Source of the DNA: VFMC01 sp031404435
Lineage (GTDB): Bacteria > Actinomycetota > Acidimicrobiia > Acidimicrobiales > Ilumatobacteraceae
Length of the DNA: 35,180 bases
Assembly: GCA_031404435.1 (NCBI GenBank)
Contig: JANNHO010000448.1
Span: forward strand, 1 to 35,180
Direction of reading: 5' to 3'
The notes beneath the pieces were generated by a model. That model was not told the DNA's origin. It worked only from the letters and a program-made list of their open reading frames with translations, and did no database searches. Within the stretch, counting starts at the first letter, position 1, and each line of letters opens with the position of its first letter. Of the stretch, positions 1 through 7,980 are shown piece by piece. Both the position numbers and the translations under genes were made by a program.

Positions 1-168
1 CAACAGGCTGCTCGCGTGAGTGACCGCACAGCGTTCTTCACCACCGAGGTCAACACCGAGACTGACCGGCGAACCGGAGTCCTCGTCGAGTTCGATCACA
101 CCGCGAAGATGTACTCCTCGCCCTCGGATAGTCGCACAGAGCAATACGTCACGGGAAGGTTCGGCTGA
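1..168 (+). CDS. pstB: Phosphate ABC transporter ATP-binding protein PstB, C-terminal end (partial)
   Basis: The window opens inside a reading frame of 55 codons that ends with TGA at 166-168. Its translation begins QQAARVSDRTAFF and ends EQYVTGRFG, which is the characteristic tail of PstB, the cytoplasmic ATPase of the PstSCAB phosphate importer: the part after the switch histidine, then the FDHT segment and the conserved YVTGRFG terminus. The nucleotide-binding motifs lie upstream of the window. The stop codon overlaps the start of phoU by one base (TGATG), so the two are translationally coupled, as expected for a pst-phoU operon. Identification rests on recognising the family tail and on the phoU neighbour. 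Confidence 0.9.
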   Translation, partial: QQAARVSDRTAFFTTEVNTETDRRTGVLVEFDHTAKMYSSPSDSRTEQYVTGRFG

Positions 169-911
169 TGGACGAGCTACGCAAGAATTTCCATGAGGAC
201 CTCCACGAGGCAAGGAACGACCTTGTACTTCTCGCCGCCTTGGTGACCGAGGCGATCCCTCGCGCCACTGCGGTGCTGCTCGAAGGCGACCTTGAGGGTG
301 CCGACTACCTCATCCGCGCGGACGACGAAGTCGACGCCCGTTCGCTGGACCTGGAGGAACGGTGTTACCGCATCCTTGCACTGCAGGCCCCGGTAGCCTC
401 CGACCTCCGTCAGGTTGTCGCGTTGCTCAGGATGATTGCTGAGGTAGAGCGAAGCAACGACCTCCTGTGCAACATCTGCAAGGCGGCCCGGCGAATCTAC
501 GGCCACGAGCTCGATCCTAAGCTGCGCGGCATCATTGCCAGGATGGGTGAGCAAGCCCAGCAGTTGTACGAGGCGGCGATCGAGAGTTTCATCGAAGACG
601 ATGCCTCCAAAGCCGCAGCGATCGACGACATGGATTCGTACCTCGATGGGTTGCAGAAGCAGTTCGTGCAGGCCATCTTCGAAAGTCACGCAGCCGGACG
701 GATCGACCTGCAGGTTGCCGTGCAGCTCGCTGTGGTCGCCCGGTTCTATGAGCGCATCGGCGATCACGCCGTCAACATCGGCGAGCGGGTCCGGTTCATC
801 GTCACCGGGTGGATGCCCGAACACAAGGGTGCCGAACGGTACCGTCGCTTCGTCGAGGGTACCGGCCAGATCCCGGTCACCCAGGGCCTACCCGACGATT
901 CCGCCGGCTGA
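168..911 (+). CDS. phoU: Phosphate signalling regulator PhoU
   Basis: This 247-aa protein is all-helical with two tandem PhoU domains (about residues 15-105 and 120-212). PhoU restrains the phosphate sensor kinase and the Pst importer when phosphate is plentiful. The second metal-binding signature is intact (ERIGDHAVNIGE, residues 195-206). The first is altered: E94-R95-S96-N97-D98 with N102, so the usual Ile-Gly is Ser-Asn. The N-terminus with RKNFHEDLHE is typical of the family, and the length is close to normal with a short non-conserved tail. The start ATG overlaps the pstB stop by one base, and the sensor kinase begins 9 nt after its stop. Family assignment is secure; effects of the altered first motif are unknown. 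Confidence 0.95.
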   Translation: MDELRKNFHEDLHEARNDLVLLAALVTEAIPRATAVLLEGDLEGADYLIRADDEVDARSLDLEERCYRILALQAPVASDLRQVVALLRMIAEVERSNDLLCNICKAARRIYGHELDPKLRGIIARMGEQAQQLYEAAIESFIEDDASKAAAIDDMDSYLDGLQKQFVQAIFESHAAGRIDLQVAVQLAVVARFYERIGDHAVNIGERVRFIVTGWMPEHKGAERYRRFVEGTGQIPVTQGLPDDSAG

Positions 912-920
912 GCCGCGACC

Positions 921-2000
921 ATGAGCCTGCGCCAACGACACGCCCGCGATACCAGCGGGGGAGCCAACGGCGACGGTGCCCGCCTCAGCGATGCCCTCGA
1001 ACAACTCGAACAGCTGCGCGGCGAGTTGGCCCGGGCACATGTGGCCCTCGACTGCGTGCCGTTGGGGGTGCTGTTGTTCGATCAGCGAGGCGCCGTCGTC
1101 ATTCGCAACGCACGCACTGGCACCGGCAGCGGTCATGGCGATGTGCTGGTCCAGCAAGCGGTCGATCGCCTCGTCCACGTGGCCCTGGCCGGTCGCGACA
1201 CGCACACCTCGGTCGAGCTGTTCGGGCCGCCGCGGAAAGTGATCGATGTGCACGCTGCCCCGCTGATCGATGGGGGCGCGATCGTGTCGATCGAAGACAT
1301 CAGCGAACGAGCCCGCCTCGATGCCGTGCGAACGGATTTCGTCGCCAACATCAGCCACGAGCTCAAGACACCCGTCGGAGCGCTCGCCGTGCTGGCCGAG
1401 GCCATCGCCGATGAAGGGGATCTTGATGTGGTCCAGCGCCTCGCCGGCAAGATGGTCGACGAGGCGCACCGTGCCGCCTCCGCGATCGACGATCTGTTGG
1501 AGCTGTCACGAATCGAACTCGGCGGTAAGGCGGTACGCGACCCGGTGCGTGCCACAACCGTGTTGCACGACGCTGTGGTGCGGTCCTTATCGGCCGCCGA
1601 GCAGCGCAGTATCCGCCTCGAGATCGACGAGCCGGTGCAGGGTGGCGCGACCGTGCTGGGCGACCGCCGCCAGCTGGTGTCGGCGGTGGCCAACTTGATC
1701 GACAACGCGATCAAGTACAGCGAACCGTCCAGCGCCGTGCAACTGCGCGCGACTGTCGTGGACGGCTTCGTCAACTTCACCGTCAGCGACAGCGGGGTCG
1801 GCATCCCGAGCCGCGATCTCGATCGGATCTTCGAACGGTTCTACCGCGTCGACCGGGCTCGTAGCCGCGAGACCGGCGGGACCGGGCTCGGCCTCGCGAT
1901 CGTGCGGCACGTAGCCACCAACCACGACGGCGACATCCAGGTCCGATCCGCCGAAGGCGAAGGCAGCACCTTCACCTTGCGAATCCCGGTTGCGCCGTGA
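921..2000 (+). CDS. Sensor histidine kinase, SenX3/PhoR-like, without membrane segments
   Basis: This is a 359-aa histidine kinase. After a polar N-terminus with a short helix (about 20-45) comes a PAS-like fold (about 40-128, starting ALDCVPLGVLLFD). Next are the dimerisation domain with H-box NISHELKTP (phospho-acceptor His146), the N-box N258/N262 in NLIDNAIKYS, the G1 box DSGVGIP (290-296), the F-box FERFYRV and the G2 box GTGLGLAIV. The set is complete, so it should be active. No hydrophobic stretch long enough to cross the membrane is present, whereas SenX3 and PhoR relatives normally carry one or two N-terminal segments. Position between phoU and the response regulator makes it the phosphate-limitation sensor. 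Its stop overlaps the regulator start by 4 nt (GTGA). The start has no Shine-Dalgarno sequence, but lies 9 nt after phoU and gives the full PAS region. Confidence 0.9.
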   Translation: MSLRQRHARDTSGGANGDGARLSDALEQLEQLRGELARAHVALDCVPLGVLLFDQRGAVVIRNARTGTGSGHGDVLVQQAVDRLVHVALAGRDTHTSVELFGPPRKVIDVHAAPLIDGGAIVSIEDISERARLDAVRTDFVANISHELKTPVGALAVLAEAIADEGDLDVVQRLAGKMVDEAHRAASAIDDLLELSRIELGGKAVRDPVRATTVLHDAVVRSLSAAEQRSIRLEIDEPVQGGATVLGDRRQLVSAVANLIDNAIKYSEPSSAVQLRATVVDGFVNFTVSDSGVGIPSRDLDRIFERFYRVDRARSRETGGTGLGLAIVRHVATNHDGDIQVRSAEGEGSTFTLRIPVAP

Positions 2001-2716
2001 CGACCCCGGTCATCTTGCTGGTGGAAGATGAGGAGAGCTTTGTCGACGCACTGGTCGTCGGGCTTGGCCGTGAAGGGTTTCGGGTCGAGGTTGCCCGCGA
2101 CGGGTTCGAGGCGCTCGAACGCTTTGACGAGGTTCAGCCCGATCTGGTGCTGCTCGATGTGATGCTGCCGCGCATCAGTGGGATCGACGTTTGCCGCCAG
2201 CTGCGCAAGCGGTCCCAGGTGCCGATCATCATGGTGACCGCCAAGGGTGCCGAGATCGACACCGTCGTTGGTTTGGAGGTGGGTGCCGACGACTACGTCA
2301 CCAAGCCGTACCGCATCCGCGAGTTGGTAGCCCGGATGCGTGCCGTGCTGCGCCGCAACTCACTCGAAGGGCTCGCCGGAACTGAGCGTCCGGCGGGATC
2401 CGCTGGTTCGATCGTGGTCGGCGACGTGTCGCTTGATCCGGACGAGCACGTGGTGACCGTTGCCGGAGCGGTGATGAGCCTGCCGCTGAAGGAGTTCGAG
2501 CTCCTCCACCTGCTGCTGGCCAACGCCGGTCGGGTGCTGCCGCGCGACGTGCTGATCGACCGGGTGTGGGGCCACGACTACGTTGGCGACACCAAGACCC
2601 TCGACGTGCACGTCAAGCGTCTGCGCGGCAAGATCGAACCCGATCCTGCGACGCCAACACGGATCGTGACGATTCGTGGCCTCGGATACAAGTACGAGCG
2701 GTCCAAGCCAACTTGA
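1997..2716 (+). CDS. OmpR/PhoB-family response regulator (RegX3-like)
   Basis: This 239-aa regulator has an N-terminal receiver domain (1-120) with acidic pocket D11/E12, phospho-acceptor D54 in LVLLDVMLP, switch T81 and K103 in TKPY. A winged-helix DNA-binding domain follows (about 141-235), with the recognition helix region TKTLDVHVKRLRGKIE and the C-terminal hairpin IRGLGYKYE. It is the output partner of the upstream kinase: the GTG start overlaps the kinase TGA (GTGA), and the locus order pst-phoU-kinase-regulator matches the SenX3-RegX3 and PhoR-PhoB phosphate systems. It probably controls pst and other phosphate genes; no target box was identified in this window. Confidence 0.93.
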   Translation: MTTPVILLVEDEESFVDALVVGLGREGFRVEVARDGFEALERFDEVQPDLVLLDVMLPRISGIDVCRQLRKRSQVPIIMVTAKGAEIDTVVGLEVGADDYVTKPYRIRELVARMRAVLRRNSLEGLAGTERPAGSAGSIVVGDVSLDPDEHVVTVAGAVMSLPLKEFELLHLLLANAGRVLPRDVLIDRVWGHDYVGDTKTLDVHVKRLRGKIEPDPATPTRIVTIRGLGYKYERSKPT

Positions 2717-2733
2717 GCACGGGCCAGCGGCCC

Positions 2734-2739
2734 TACGAT
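2734..2739 (+). promoter_or_regulatory. -10 element TACGAT of the MFS transporter gene
   Basis: TACGAT ends 6 nt before the GTG at 2746. That spacing puts the transcription start at or next to the start codon, implying a leaderless mRNA. A weak TTGAGC lies 15 nt upstream. The same arrangement recurs across the window. Confidence 0.6.
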
Positions 2740-2745
2740 GCCGGT

Positions 2746-4128
2746 GTGCGATTGCCCCCTCCGCCGCGATCCCGTTCGGCGCCGCCGGCGCCTCAGGCCG
2801 TGCTGAGCCGGTTCAGCAGGCTGGCACGCACGCACGCGGCGATGGCGGCAGGCGATGCGGCGATGGCGGTTGCGTTGGCCGATTCGGTGTTGTTCAGCCT
2901 GGACGCCGATGCCGCCCGAAGTCGGGTGCTGTTGTTCCTCGCGATCAGCTTCGTGCCGTTCTTGTTCATCGCCCCGCTGATCGGACCCGTGATCGACCGC
3001 ACCGCTGGCGGACGGCGGTTCGTCATCCAGGTGGTCACGGTCGGTCGAGTGATCGTGTCGGCCCTGATGGCGTTTCACTTCGAGGGGTTGTTGCTGTTCC
3101 CGTTGGCGTTCGCGGCGATGGTGATGCAGAAGACATATGCGATCTCGAAGAGCTCGCTGGTGCCGAGCGTGGTGCGCACCGAGGAAGAACTGGTCGAGGC
3201 GAACTCCAAGCTCGGGCTGATCTCGGGCCTCGTCGGCTTCGTCGCGGTGCTCCCTGCCGGGGTGCTGCAAAAGACCATCGGCGGCACAGCGACGATGCTC
3301 TACTCGGCGCTGATCTTTGGTGCCGCCTTCGTTGCCGCACGTCAACTTCCCAGGGAGAAGGTTGCCAGCCGGTCGGCGGGTCGCGCTGAACGCGTCGAGT
3401 TGCACTCCGACCGGGTGGTGCTCGCCTCGACGGCGATGCTGCTGATCCGGGCCAGCGTCGGCTTCACGTTCTTCCACCTGTTCTTTTGGTTCCGCGAGCA
3501 GGAGGCCGGGCTGATCTGGTTCGGGCTATCGCTCGGCTTCGCCAGCTTGTTGACGATGACCGGCAATGCCATCGCTCCGCGCGTACGCCGTCGCGTTCGC
3601 GAAGAGACGATGCTGACAGCGGCGCTCGGCACCATCGCCGTCACTGGGATCGTCGTGACCTTGCTCGGCGGTGTTGTCGCCGGCCTGTTGCTGGCCGGAA
3701 TGGTGAACTTCTCCGCGTCGGTTGGCAGGCTGGCGTTCGAATCGATCGTGCAGCACGAGGCGCCCGACGCCAACCGCGGCCGTGCGTTCGCCCAGTTCGA
3801 GACACGGTTCCAACTCGGCTGGGTAGCCGCCGGCATCGTGCCGGTGCTGATCCACTTGCCCGGCCGTTTCGGGTTCGTACTCGTCGGCATGGTCGCCCTA
3901 GCGGAGGCGCTGCTCTATCTCGCATCGGTGCGCGCGCTCGGGGTCAACCGGAAGCCGCCGCACCCGTTGCTGGCGCTCCGGAGCTCGATCAACGTTCAGC
4001 GCCGAAGGCGTGCGTCGCCGCCACGACGACAGGCCAATGGCGCACGCATCCCGCCGCCGCCGCCGGGTCCGCGACGGTCGGCCGGCTCGCAGCGGGCAGT
4101 TGACCCGCGTCGGCCCCGCGGCACCTGA
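2746..4128 (+). CDS. Major facilitator superfamily transporter
   Basis: The product is about 460 aa and highly hydrophobic, with roughly ten to twelve membrane segments. It resembles MFS exporters of the MFS_1/MFS_3 type; the loop PVIDRTAGGRRF after the second segment is the MFS motif-A region (D and R positions kept in an unusual form). The frame is open further upstream, but an upstream start would overlap the response regulator. GTG at 2746 is preferred because TACGAT sits 6 nt before it. The N-terminus is Pro/Arg-rich, and the last 45 residues or so are a basic, Pro-rich cytoplasmic tail not typical of the family. Substrate cannot be inferred. It is transcribed on its own and ends 20 nt from the convergent metalloprotease-like gene. 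Confidence 0.8.
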   Translation: MRLPPPPRSRSAPPAPQAVLSRFSRLARTHAAMAAGDAAMAVALADSVLFSLDADAARSRVLLFLAISFVPFLFIAPLIGPVIDRTAGGRRFVIQVVTVGRVIVSALMAFHFEGLLLFPLAFAAMVMQKTYAISKSSLVPSVVRTEEELVEANSKLGLISGLVGFVAVLPAGVLQKTIGGTATMLYSALIFGAAFVAARQLPREKVASRSAGRAERVELHSDRVVLASTAMLLIRASVGFTFFHLFFWFREQEAGLIWFGLSLGFASLLTMTGNAIAPRVRRRVREETMLTAALGTIAVTGIVVTLLGGVVAGLLLAGMVNFSASVGRLAFESIVQHEAPDANRGRAFAQFETRFQLGWVAAGIVPVLIHLPGRFGFVLVGMVALAEALLYLASVRALGVNRKPPHPLLALRSSINVQRRRRASPPRRQANGARIPPPPPGPRRSAGSQRAVDPRRPRGT

Positions 4129-4148
4129 CGATCGGTGTCAGGACGCGT

Positions 4149-5351
4149 TTACAGATTGATCCGGGCGAGCCACAGGCCGGGCGCGTCGATCTCTGCCGGG
4201 GTGGGGAGGCCGCCCTCGGTATCGAACAGGCGGCGAAGCAAACCCTCGCCGGAGCGATCGACGACACCACCGACGAACTCCTTGCCGCGTTGCACCTGCG
4301 CCGAGGTCACCTGTAAACCCAAGAGCCGCTCGATGAACACGTCGCCAGCGCTCGCCTCGACGCGCCGGCGGCGGACTGCTTCGGCGATGCGTAACGCGTC
4401 GCCACCGATGAGCCGTGCTGCCACTGAATCGACCATGTAGTCGACGTAGCCAACAACGGCCGCTGTGGCTGCGTCGAGTACCGGGGCCTGCTCGATCTGT
4501 TCGGTGGAACGCACCGCGCCGAGCAGGATCTCCGGATCGGAGAAGGCCTTCTGGATCGCCTGCATCGGATCGCTCTCGTCGATCTCCAATGACGTGAGCT
4601 TGTCGGCGATGCTGGATGGGTCGGGCCGGAACGCACCGACGTGGTGCTGCACCAGCGTGGTGATCGTGCCGCGCACAACCTGGTGGGAGAAGACAGCGTG
4701 GCCGATGAGTTCCTGGGCGAGCACCCACAGCCGCATCTCGTCGAGGGGCAGCGACCAATCGGCGGCGAACGCATCGACCGAGGAGGGCACGATCAACAGC
4801 GTGGTCGCAGTTCGCGGGATCGGTAGGTCGTATTGCCCGAACGCCCGCGAGGCCAGCCGCCCGACCATCGAACCGATTGCCATGCCCATCATCGACGGAG
4901 CCATCATCTGGCTGAGGCCACTCATCATCGCCATCATCGGGTCGCCAGAACCGGAATCCGCCGGGTCGTCATCGACCGGACCGGGTCGGCCGAGCGAAAC
5001 CGCTAGATCGGTGAACAGCGGCCGGTATGCGTCGAGGGTGCGCTGCGCCCATACCCCCGCGGTCGTCAGTTCGAGCGATGCACTGGTGGTCTCGAGTCCG
5101 GTGACGTCGCGAACGTGCATGTCGGCGATGGGGATCAGCTGTTCGTATGCGATGCGCACGGCTGGGTCGACGTTGCTCTCGGTCGTTCCGCCAGACGACG
5201 ACAACGCCGCGAATTGCCTGGCCGCATCCCAGTTGAGCGGACCCTGGCCGGACAACGCCTTGGCCAGGTCGCCGAACATGGGGAGGTTGGCGAACGGGTC
5301 GAAGCCGCCGGGATCATCGCCACCCATGCCGGAACCATCGTTGCCTGCCAT
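4149..5351 (-). CDS. Zinc-metalloprotease-like protein (putative hydrolase, DUF2342 type)
   Basis: This 400-aa soluble protein matches the actinobacterial DUF2342 / putative-hydrolase family. It has a Gly/Asp-rich start, a Met-rich segment (about 138-165, MMAMMSGLSQMM...GMAIGSMVGR) and a C-terminal helical region containing VDYMVDSVAARLIGG. At the place where metalloprotease relatives carry a zinc HExxH helix, this protein has LWVLAQELIGHAVF (Q213, E214, H218), so the canonical motif is absent. Whether it binds metal is therefore unclear. The ATG start is supported by TAGGAT ending 6 nt upstream. Divergent from the SDR-like gene across 64 nt. Function is unknown; the family name is a resemblance, not evidence for proteolysis. 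Confidence 0.75.
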   Translation of the reverse strand: MAGNDGSGMGGDDPGGFDPFANLPMFGDLAKALSGQGPLNWDAARQFAALSSSGGTTESNVDPAVRIAYEQLIPIADMHVRDVTGLETTSASLELTTAGVWAQRTLDAYRPLFTDLAVSLGRPGPVDDDPADSGSGDPMMAMMSGLSQMMAPSMMGMAIGSMVGRLASRAFGQYDLPIPRTATTLLIVPSSVDAFAADWSLPLDEMRLWVLAQELIGHAVFSHQVVRGTITTLVQHHVGAFRPDPSSIADKLTSLEIDESDPMQAIQKAFSDPEILLGAVRSTEQIEQAPVLDAATAAVVGYVDYMVDSVAARLIGGDALRIAEAVRRRRVEASAGDVFIERLLGLQVTSAQVQRGKEFVGGVVDRSGEGLLRRLFDTEGGLPTPAEIDAPGLWLARINL

Positions 5352-5357
5352 GTACAG

Positions 5358-5363
5358 ATCCTA
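5358..5363 (-). promoter_or_regulatory. -10 element TAGGAT of the metalloprotease-like gene
   Basis: Read on the minus strand, TAGGAT is followed by 6 nt and then the ATG at 5351. This implies a leaderless transcript. Confidence 0.6.
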
Positions 5364-5403
5364 CGGGCGCCGGTGAGCCGCGGGTCGGTCGGGGCCGCGG
5401 CAG

Positions 5404-5409
5404 TAGCGT
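5404..5409 (+). promoter_or_regulatory. -10 element TAGCGT of the SDR-like gene
   Basis: TAGCGT ends 6 nt before the GTG at 5416. It decides for this GTG over the in-frame ATG at 5461. Confidence 0.55.
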
Positions 5410-5415
5410 AGGAAC

Positions 5416-6420
5416 GTGCCCGAGACCCCGGTCGACCGACCCGCGACCAGCGGGGTGCCGATGACCAACGGGGTTTGGGTCAGCGACGCCGACAGCGCAC
5501 TCGGCACCAGGGTGCTGGCCCGCCTCGCCGCCCACGACGATCTCGAATCGGTGCCGTTCGAGGACTGCGACGTGGCGATCTACATCGGTGGGGCCGATCC
5601 CGATGCGCGGGCGCGCCGACGCGAGAGCGTTGCCGCCGGGGCGAATGCTGTCCTCGAGCAGTTGCAGTCGGCACGACACCTCGTGGTGGTGTCGTCGGCG
5701 CTGGTGTATGGGGCCTGGGAGAACAACCCGGTGCCCCTGACCGAGGATGCCGTGCTGCGCCCCGACAACGAGTTTGGCTACGCCCGCCAACTCGCGGCCG
5801 TCGAGCAGATGGCCGACGAATGGCGCTGCCGTCAGCCCGGTCGCACCGTGGCCGTACTCCGGCCGGTGGTGTCGATGGCTGCCAACGGCACCAGCGGACT
5901 GGCCAGCGCGCTTGCCGCCGGCATGGGGCAGCGGTTCGCGATCGACGACCCGCCGGCGCAGTTCGTGCATCTCGACGACGTTGCCAGCGCCGTAACGCTC
6001 GCCGCCGTCGAGAGCCTCGACGGGGTGTTCAACGTCGCCCCCGACGGGAGCATCCCCGCCGCGAGGGTGCGCGCCCTGTCGGGCTCGGCGCCACGCCTGC
6101 AACTTCCCGCTCGGGTAGCCGAGGTCCTCGGCTCGCTGCGCTGGCGATTCCAGCGTGGGCCGATCCCGCCGGGTTTGCGCAGCTACACCAGATCACCGTG
6201 GTTGGTGGCCAACGACAAGCTGTCGGCTCAGGGCTGGAAACCAACGGTCACCAACGAACAGGCCTATGTGGAAGGCACCGAGGCGAAGTGGTGGACGATG
6301 GTCACACCAAAACGACGTCAGGAGATGGCGCTGGCCGCGATGGCCACGGGGGGCTTGGGCCTCGTGGTGGCCGTGGCGCGGGTCATAGCGTTGGTTCGTA
6401 GGCGCCGAGCGTCACGCTGA
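5416..6420 (+). CDS. Degenerate NAD-dependent epimerase/dehydratase-like protein with C-terminal membrane anchor
   Basis: The 334-aa product has the fold of an extended short-chain dehydrogenase: beta1 GVWVSDADSALGTRVL (19-34), the LVVVSSALVYG strand (89-99), and FVHLDDVASAV further on. Key positions are lost. The glycine-rich GxxGxxG loop keeps only its last glycine (VSDADSALG), and the Y-x-x-x-K pair reads Y122-A-R-Q-L126, so the catalytic lysine is missing. The C-terminus carries a hydrophobic segment (about 303-327, LAAMATGGLGLVVAVARVIALV) followed by RRRRASR, giving a tail anchor with the fold in the cytoplasm. It probably binds rather than converts a nucleotide or sugar ligand. The stop region overlaps the convergent PDZ-protein gene by 38 nt. 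Confidence 0.75.
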   Translation: MPETPVDRPATSGVPMTNGVWVSDADSALGTRVLARLAAHDDLESVPFEDCDVAIYIGGADPDARARRRESVAAGANAVLEQLQSARHLVVVSSALVYGAWENNPVPLTEDAVLRPDNEFGYARQLAAVEQMADEWRCRQPGRTVAVLRPVVSMAANGTSGLASALAAGMGQRFAIDDPPAQFVHLDDVASAVTLAAVESLDGVFNVAPDGSIPAARVRALSGSAPRLQLPARVAEVLGSLRWRFQRGPIPPGLRSYTRSPWLVANDKLSAQGWKPTVTNEQAYVEGTEAKWWTMVTPKRRQEMALAAMATGGLGLVVAVARVIALVRRRRASR

Positions 6421-7900
6421 CGGTGCGCACCTGCGTCGCCGGTGGTGGCTGGCGCACAGTGGTTGGCGGGTTCGCAATCGTGGTCGGGGAGACCCCGGTC
6501 GACACAGCCGTCGTTGCGATCGTCACGACCGCCGATGTCGAAGCCGCTGTCGTCGACGTGGACACTGCGGTCGAGGTCGTTGCGGTGGTTGCGGTCGTGG
6601 CAGTCGGGTTGGTCGTCGTGGTCGGTGCCGCCGCGGGGGTGCTCACCGGAGTGGGGGGTGCTGCGGTGGAGTTTGCCGGTGCGAGCGACGTGGTGGTGGT
6701 GGTCGCCGCAGCCGGGGCGCTCGGCGGCGAACCAGCCGGGGCAGGCGACTGCACGGTCAACACCACGACCGTGCCCGGCGGCTTGGTCGCGATCAGGGCC
6801 AGCACTTCGTCGACCGTGGCCACATTGACACCGTCGATGGCGGTGATCCGTTCACCCACGACCAATCCGGCCAGGGCCGCAGGGCTGCCCGGAGCAATGA
6901 CCGCGATGGTGAGTGGCGCCGTTGCCGAACCGCCGAAGCGAACACCGAGCCAACCCGCGGCCGCATCGACCGGCGCAGGGTCGTCGGGTGACGGCGCGTC
7001 GGTCGAGCTCGGTGAGGGTTGATCGGCAACTGAGGATCCATCGGCGGGATCGACGATCGGCACTAGTTCCACGTGGGCGCCGGACTCGTCGCTCACCACC
7101 GTGCACAGTGCGACCAGGGCCCCATCGCGGTCGACAACCGGGGTGCCCTCGACGATCGCCGATGCATCGAGCAGCGCGGTCCCGTCAGCGTCGTTGGTGA
7201 TCTCGGTTGGCTGCCCGGACAACACCACCAGGTTCTGGCCGGGCTCGGCGGCAGACACCGCAGAAAAGCCGACGACCTCCAGCGCCGAGCTCGGGTGGAT
7301 CATGGCAAGATCGCCGGCAAAGGTGACGACCCCATCAGTTGGGCCGTCGATGCTCATCATGCTGACGTCGGTGCTGCCCGACACCGCCAGCGCGGTTGTG
7401 ACGATGAACGATGCGTCGCCGATCGCCACACCGATCGCCGACGATTCGTCGGCACCGTCGATCATGACCAGCACCGTGTTGGTCGGTACCAGCTGATCGG
7501 TTGCGGTGTCCACGCTGGCGGGGGTGATGCGTGGCGGTGCGCTGGACGGGGTGGCCGCGGCCGCGGCGGAGGTTGGGGCGAACTGCAACGTGGCGGGTTC
7601 GCCGCTGAACTTGGCCGCAGTGACCGACGACGTGGCGATCGGGGACGTGGTGGCTGCGAGCTCACCACCCATCGGGGTGAGCAACCACAAAACCGCGACG
7701 CCGAGCACACACCCGATCGCACCCGTGGTGACCATGAGCCCGCGACCGATCGCCATCGGTGGCTCGGATGCGACCCAGGCTGCGTGACCCAATTCGCTCG
7801 GATGGCGCCAGTGGCGCTCGTGGGTCGGGGTGGGCGCGGCGGGGTAGAGCTCTCCGTCGTGCCCGTCATCCCAGGCGTCTGCAGACTCACTCCGCTCCAC
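6383..7900 (-). CDS. HtrA-like pseudoprotease with PDZ domain, membrane-anchored
   Basis: From the GTG at 7900 the product is 505 aa. The order is: a cytoplasmic N-terminus with HWRHPSELG (30-38), one membrane segment (about 55-76), a trypsin-like fold (about 138-285), a PDZ domain (about 316-385, GWLGVRFGG...PGSPAALAGLVVGERI) and a long Ala/Thr/Pro-rich tail. The protease triad is not intact: the His site reads TTALAV (L171) instead of TNAHVV, the Asp site is kept (GDLAMI, D197), and the GNSGGP nucleophile loop reads VEGTPVVD (E251-G252-T253). It is therefore probably a peptide-binding scaffold on the outer face. The frame is open 36 codons further upstream, but that would overlap moaE; TACGAT lies 9 nt before the chosen GTG. 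Confidence 0.8.
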   Translation of the reverse strand: MERSESADAWDDGHDGELYPAAPTPTHERHWRHPSELGHAAWVASEPPMAIGRGLMVTTGAIGCVLGVAVLWLLTPMGGELAATTSPIATSSVTAAKFSGEPATLQFAPTSAAAAATPSSAPPRITPASVDTATDQLVPTNTVLVMIDGADESSAIGVAIGDASFIVTTALAVSGSTDVSMMSIDGPTDGVVTFAGDLAMIHPSSALEVVGFSAVSAAEPGQNLVVLSGQPTEITNDADGTALLDASAIVEGTPVVDRDGALVALCTVVSDESGAHVELVPIVDPADGSSVADQPSPSSTDAPSPDDPAPVDAAAGWLGVRFGGSATAPLTIAVIAPGSPAALAGLVVGERITAIDGVNVATVDEVLALIATKPPGTVVVLTVQSPAPAGSPPSAPAAATTTTTSLAPANSTAAPPTPVSTPAAAPTTTTNPTATTATTATTSTAVSTSTTAASTSAVVTIATTAVSTGVSPTTIANPPTTVRQPPPATQVRTVSVTLGAYEPTL

Positions 7901-7909
7901 GACCAGGAG

Positions 7910-7915
7910 ATCGTA
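7910..7915 (-). promoter_or_regulatory. -10 element TACGAT of the PDZ-protein gene
   Basis: On the minus strand TACGAT is followed by 9 nt and the GTG at 7900, giving a leader of only two or three bases. It faces away from the moaE promoter in an 80-nt divergent gap. Confidence 0.45.
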
Positions 7916-7968
7916 GTGAGGTGGCCCCGCCAGCGTGCATCGCCCGGTGAGAGCCGTGACGCAGCGGC

Positions 7969-7974
7969 TACGAT
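7969..7974 (+). promoter_or_regulatory. -10 element TACGAT of the moaE-mreB operon
   Basis: TACGAT ends 6 nt before the GTG at 7981, the leaderless spacing. No convincing -35 hexamer is visible. It is probably the promoter for all five genes to 11902. Confidence 0.6.
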
Positions 7975-7980
7975 AGGTCC

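Noticed and set aside
3725..3745. GTTCGAATC resembling the T-arm of a tRNA
   Set aside because: It lies in frame inside the MFS gene, and no cloverleaf or CCA-proximal stem can be formed around it.
6500..6720. Trinucleotide-like GTGGTG/GTCGTC tracts suggesting a repeat array
   Set aside because: They encode the Ala/Thr-rich tail of the PDZ protein on the minus strand; codon-level low complexity, not a CRISPR or tandem repeat element.
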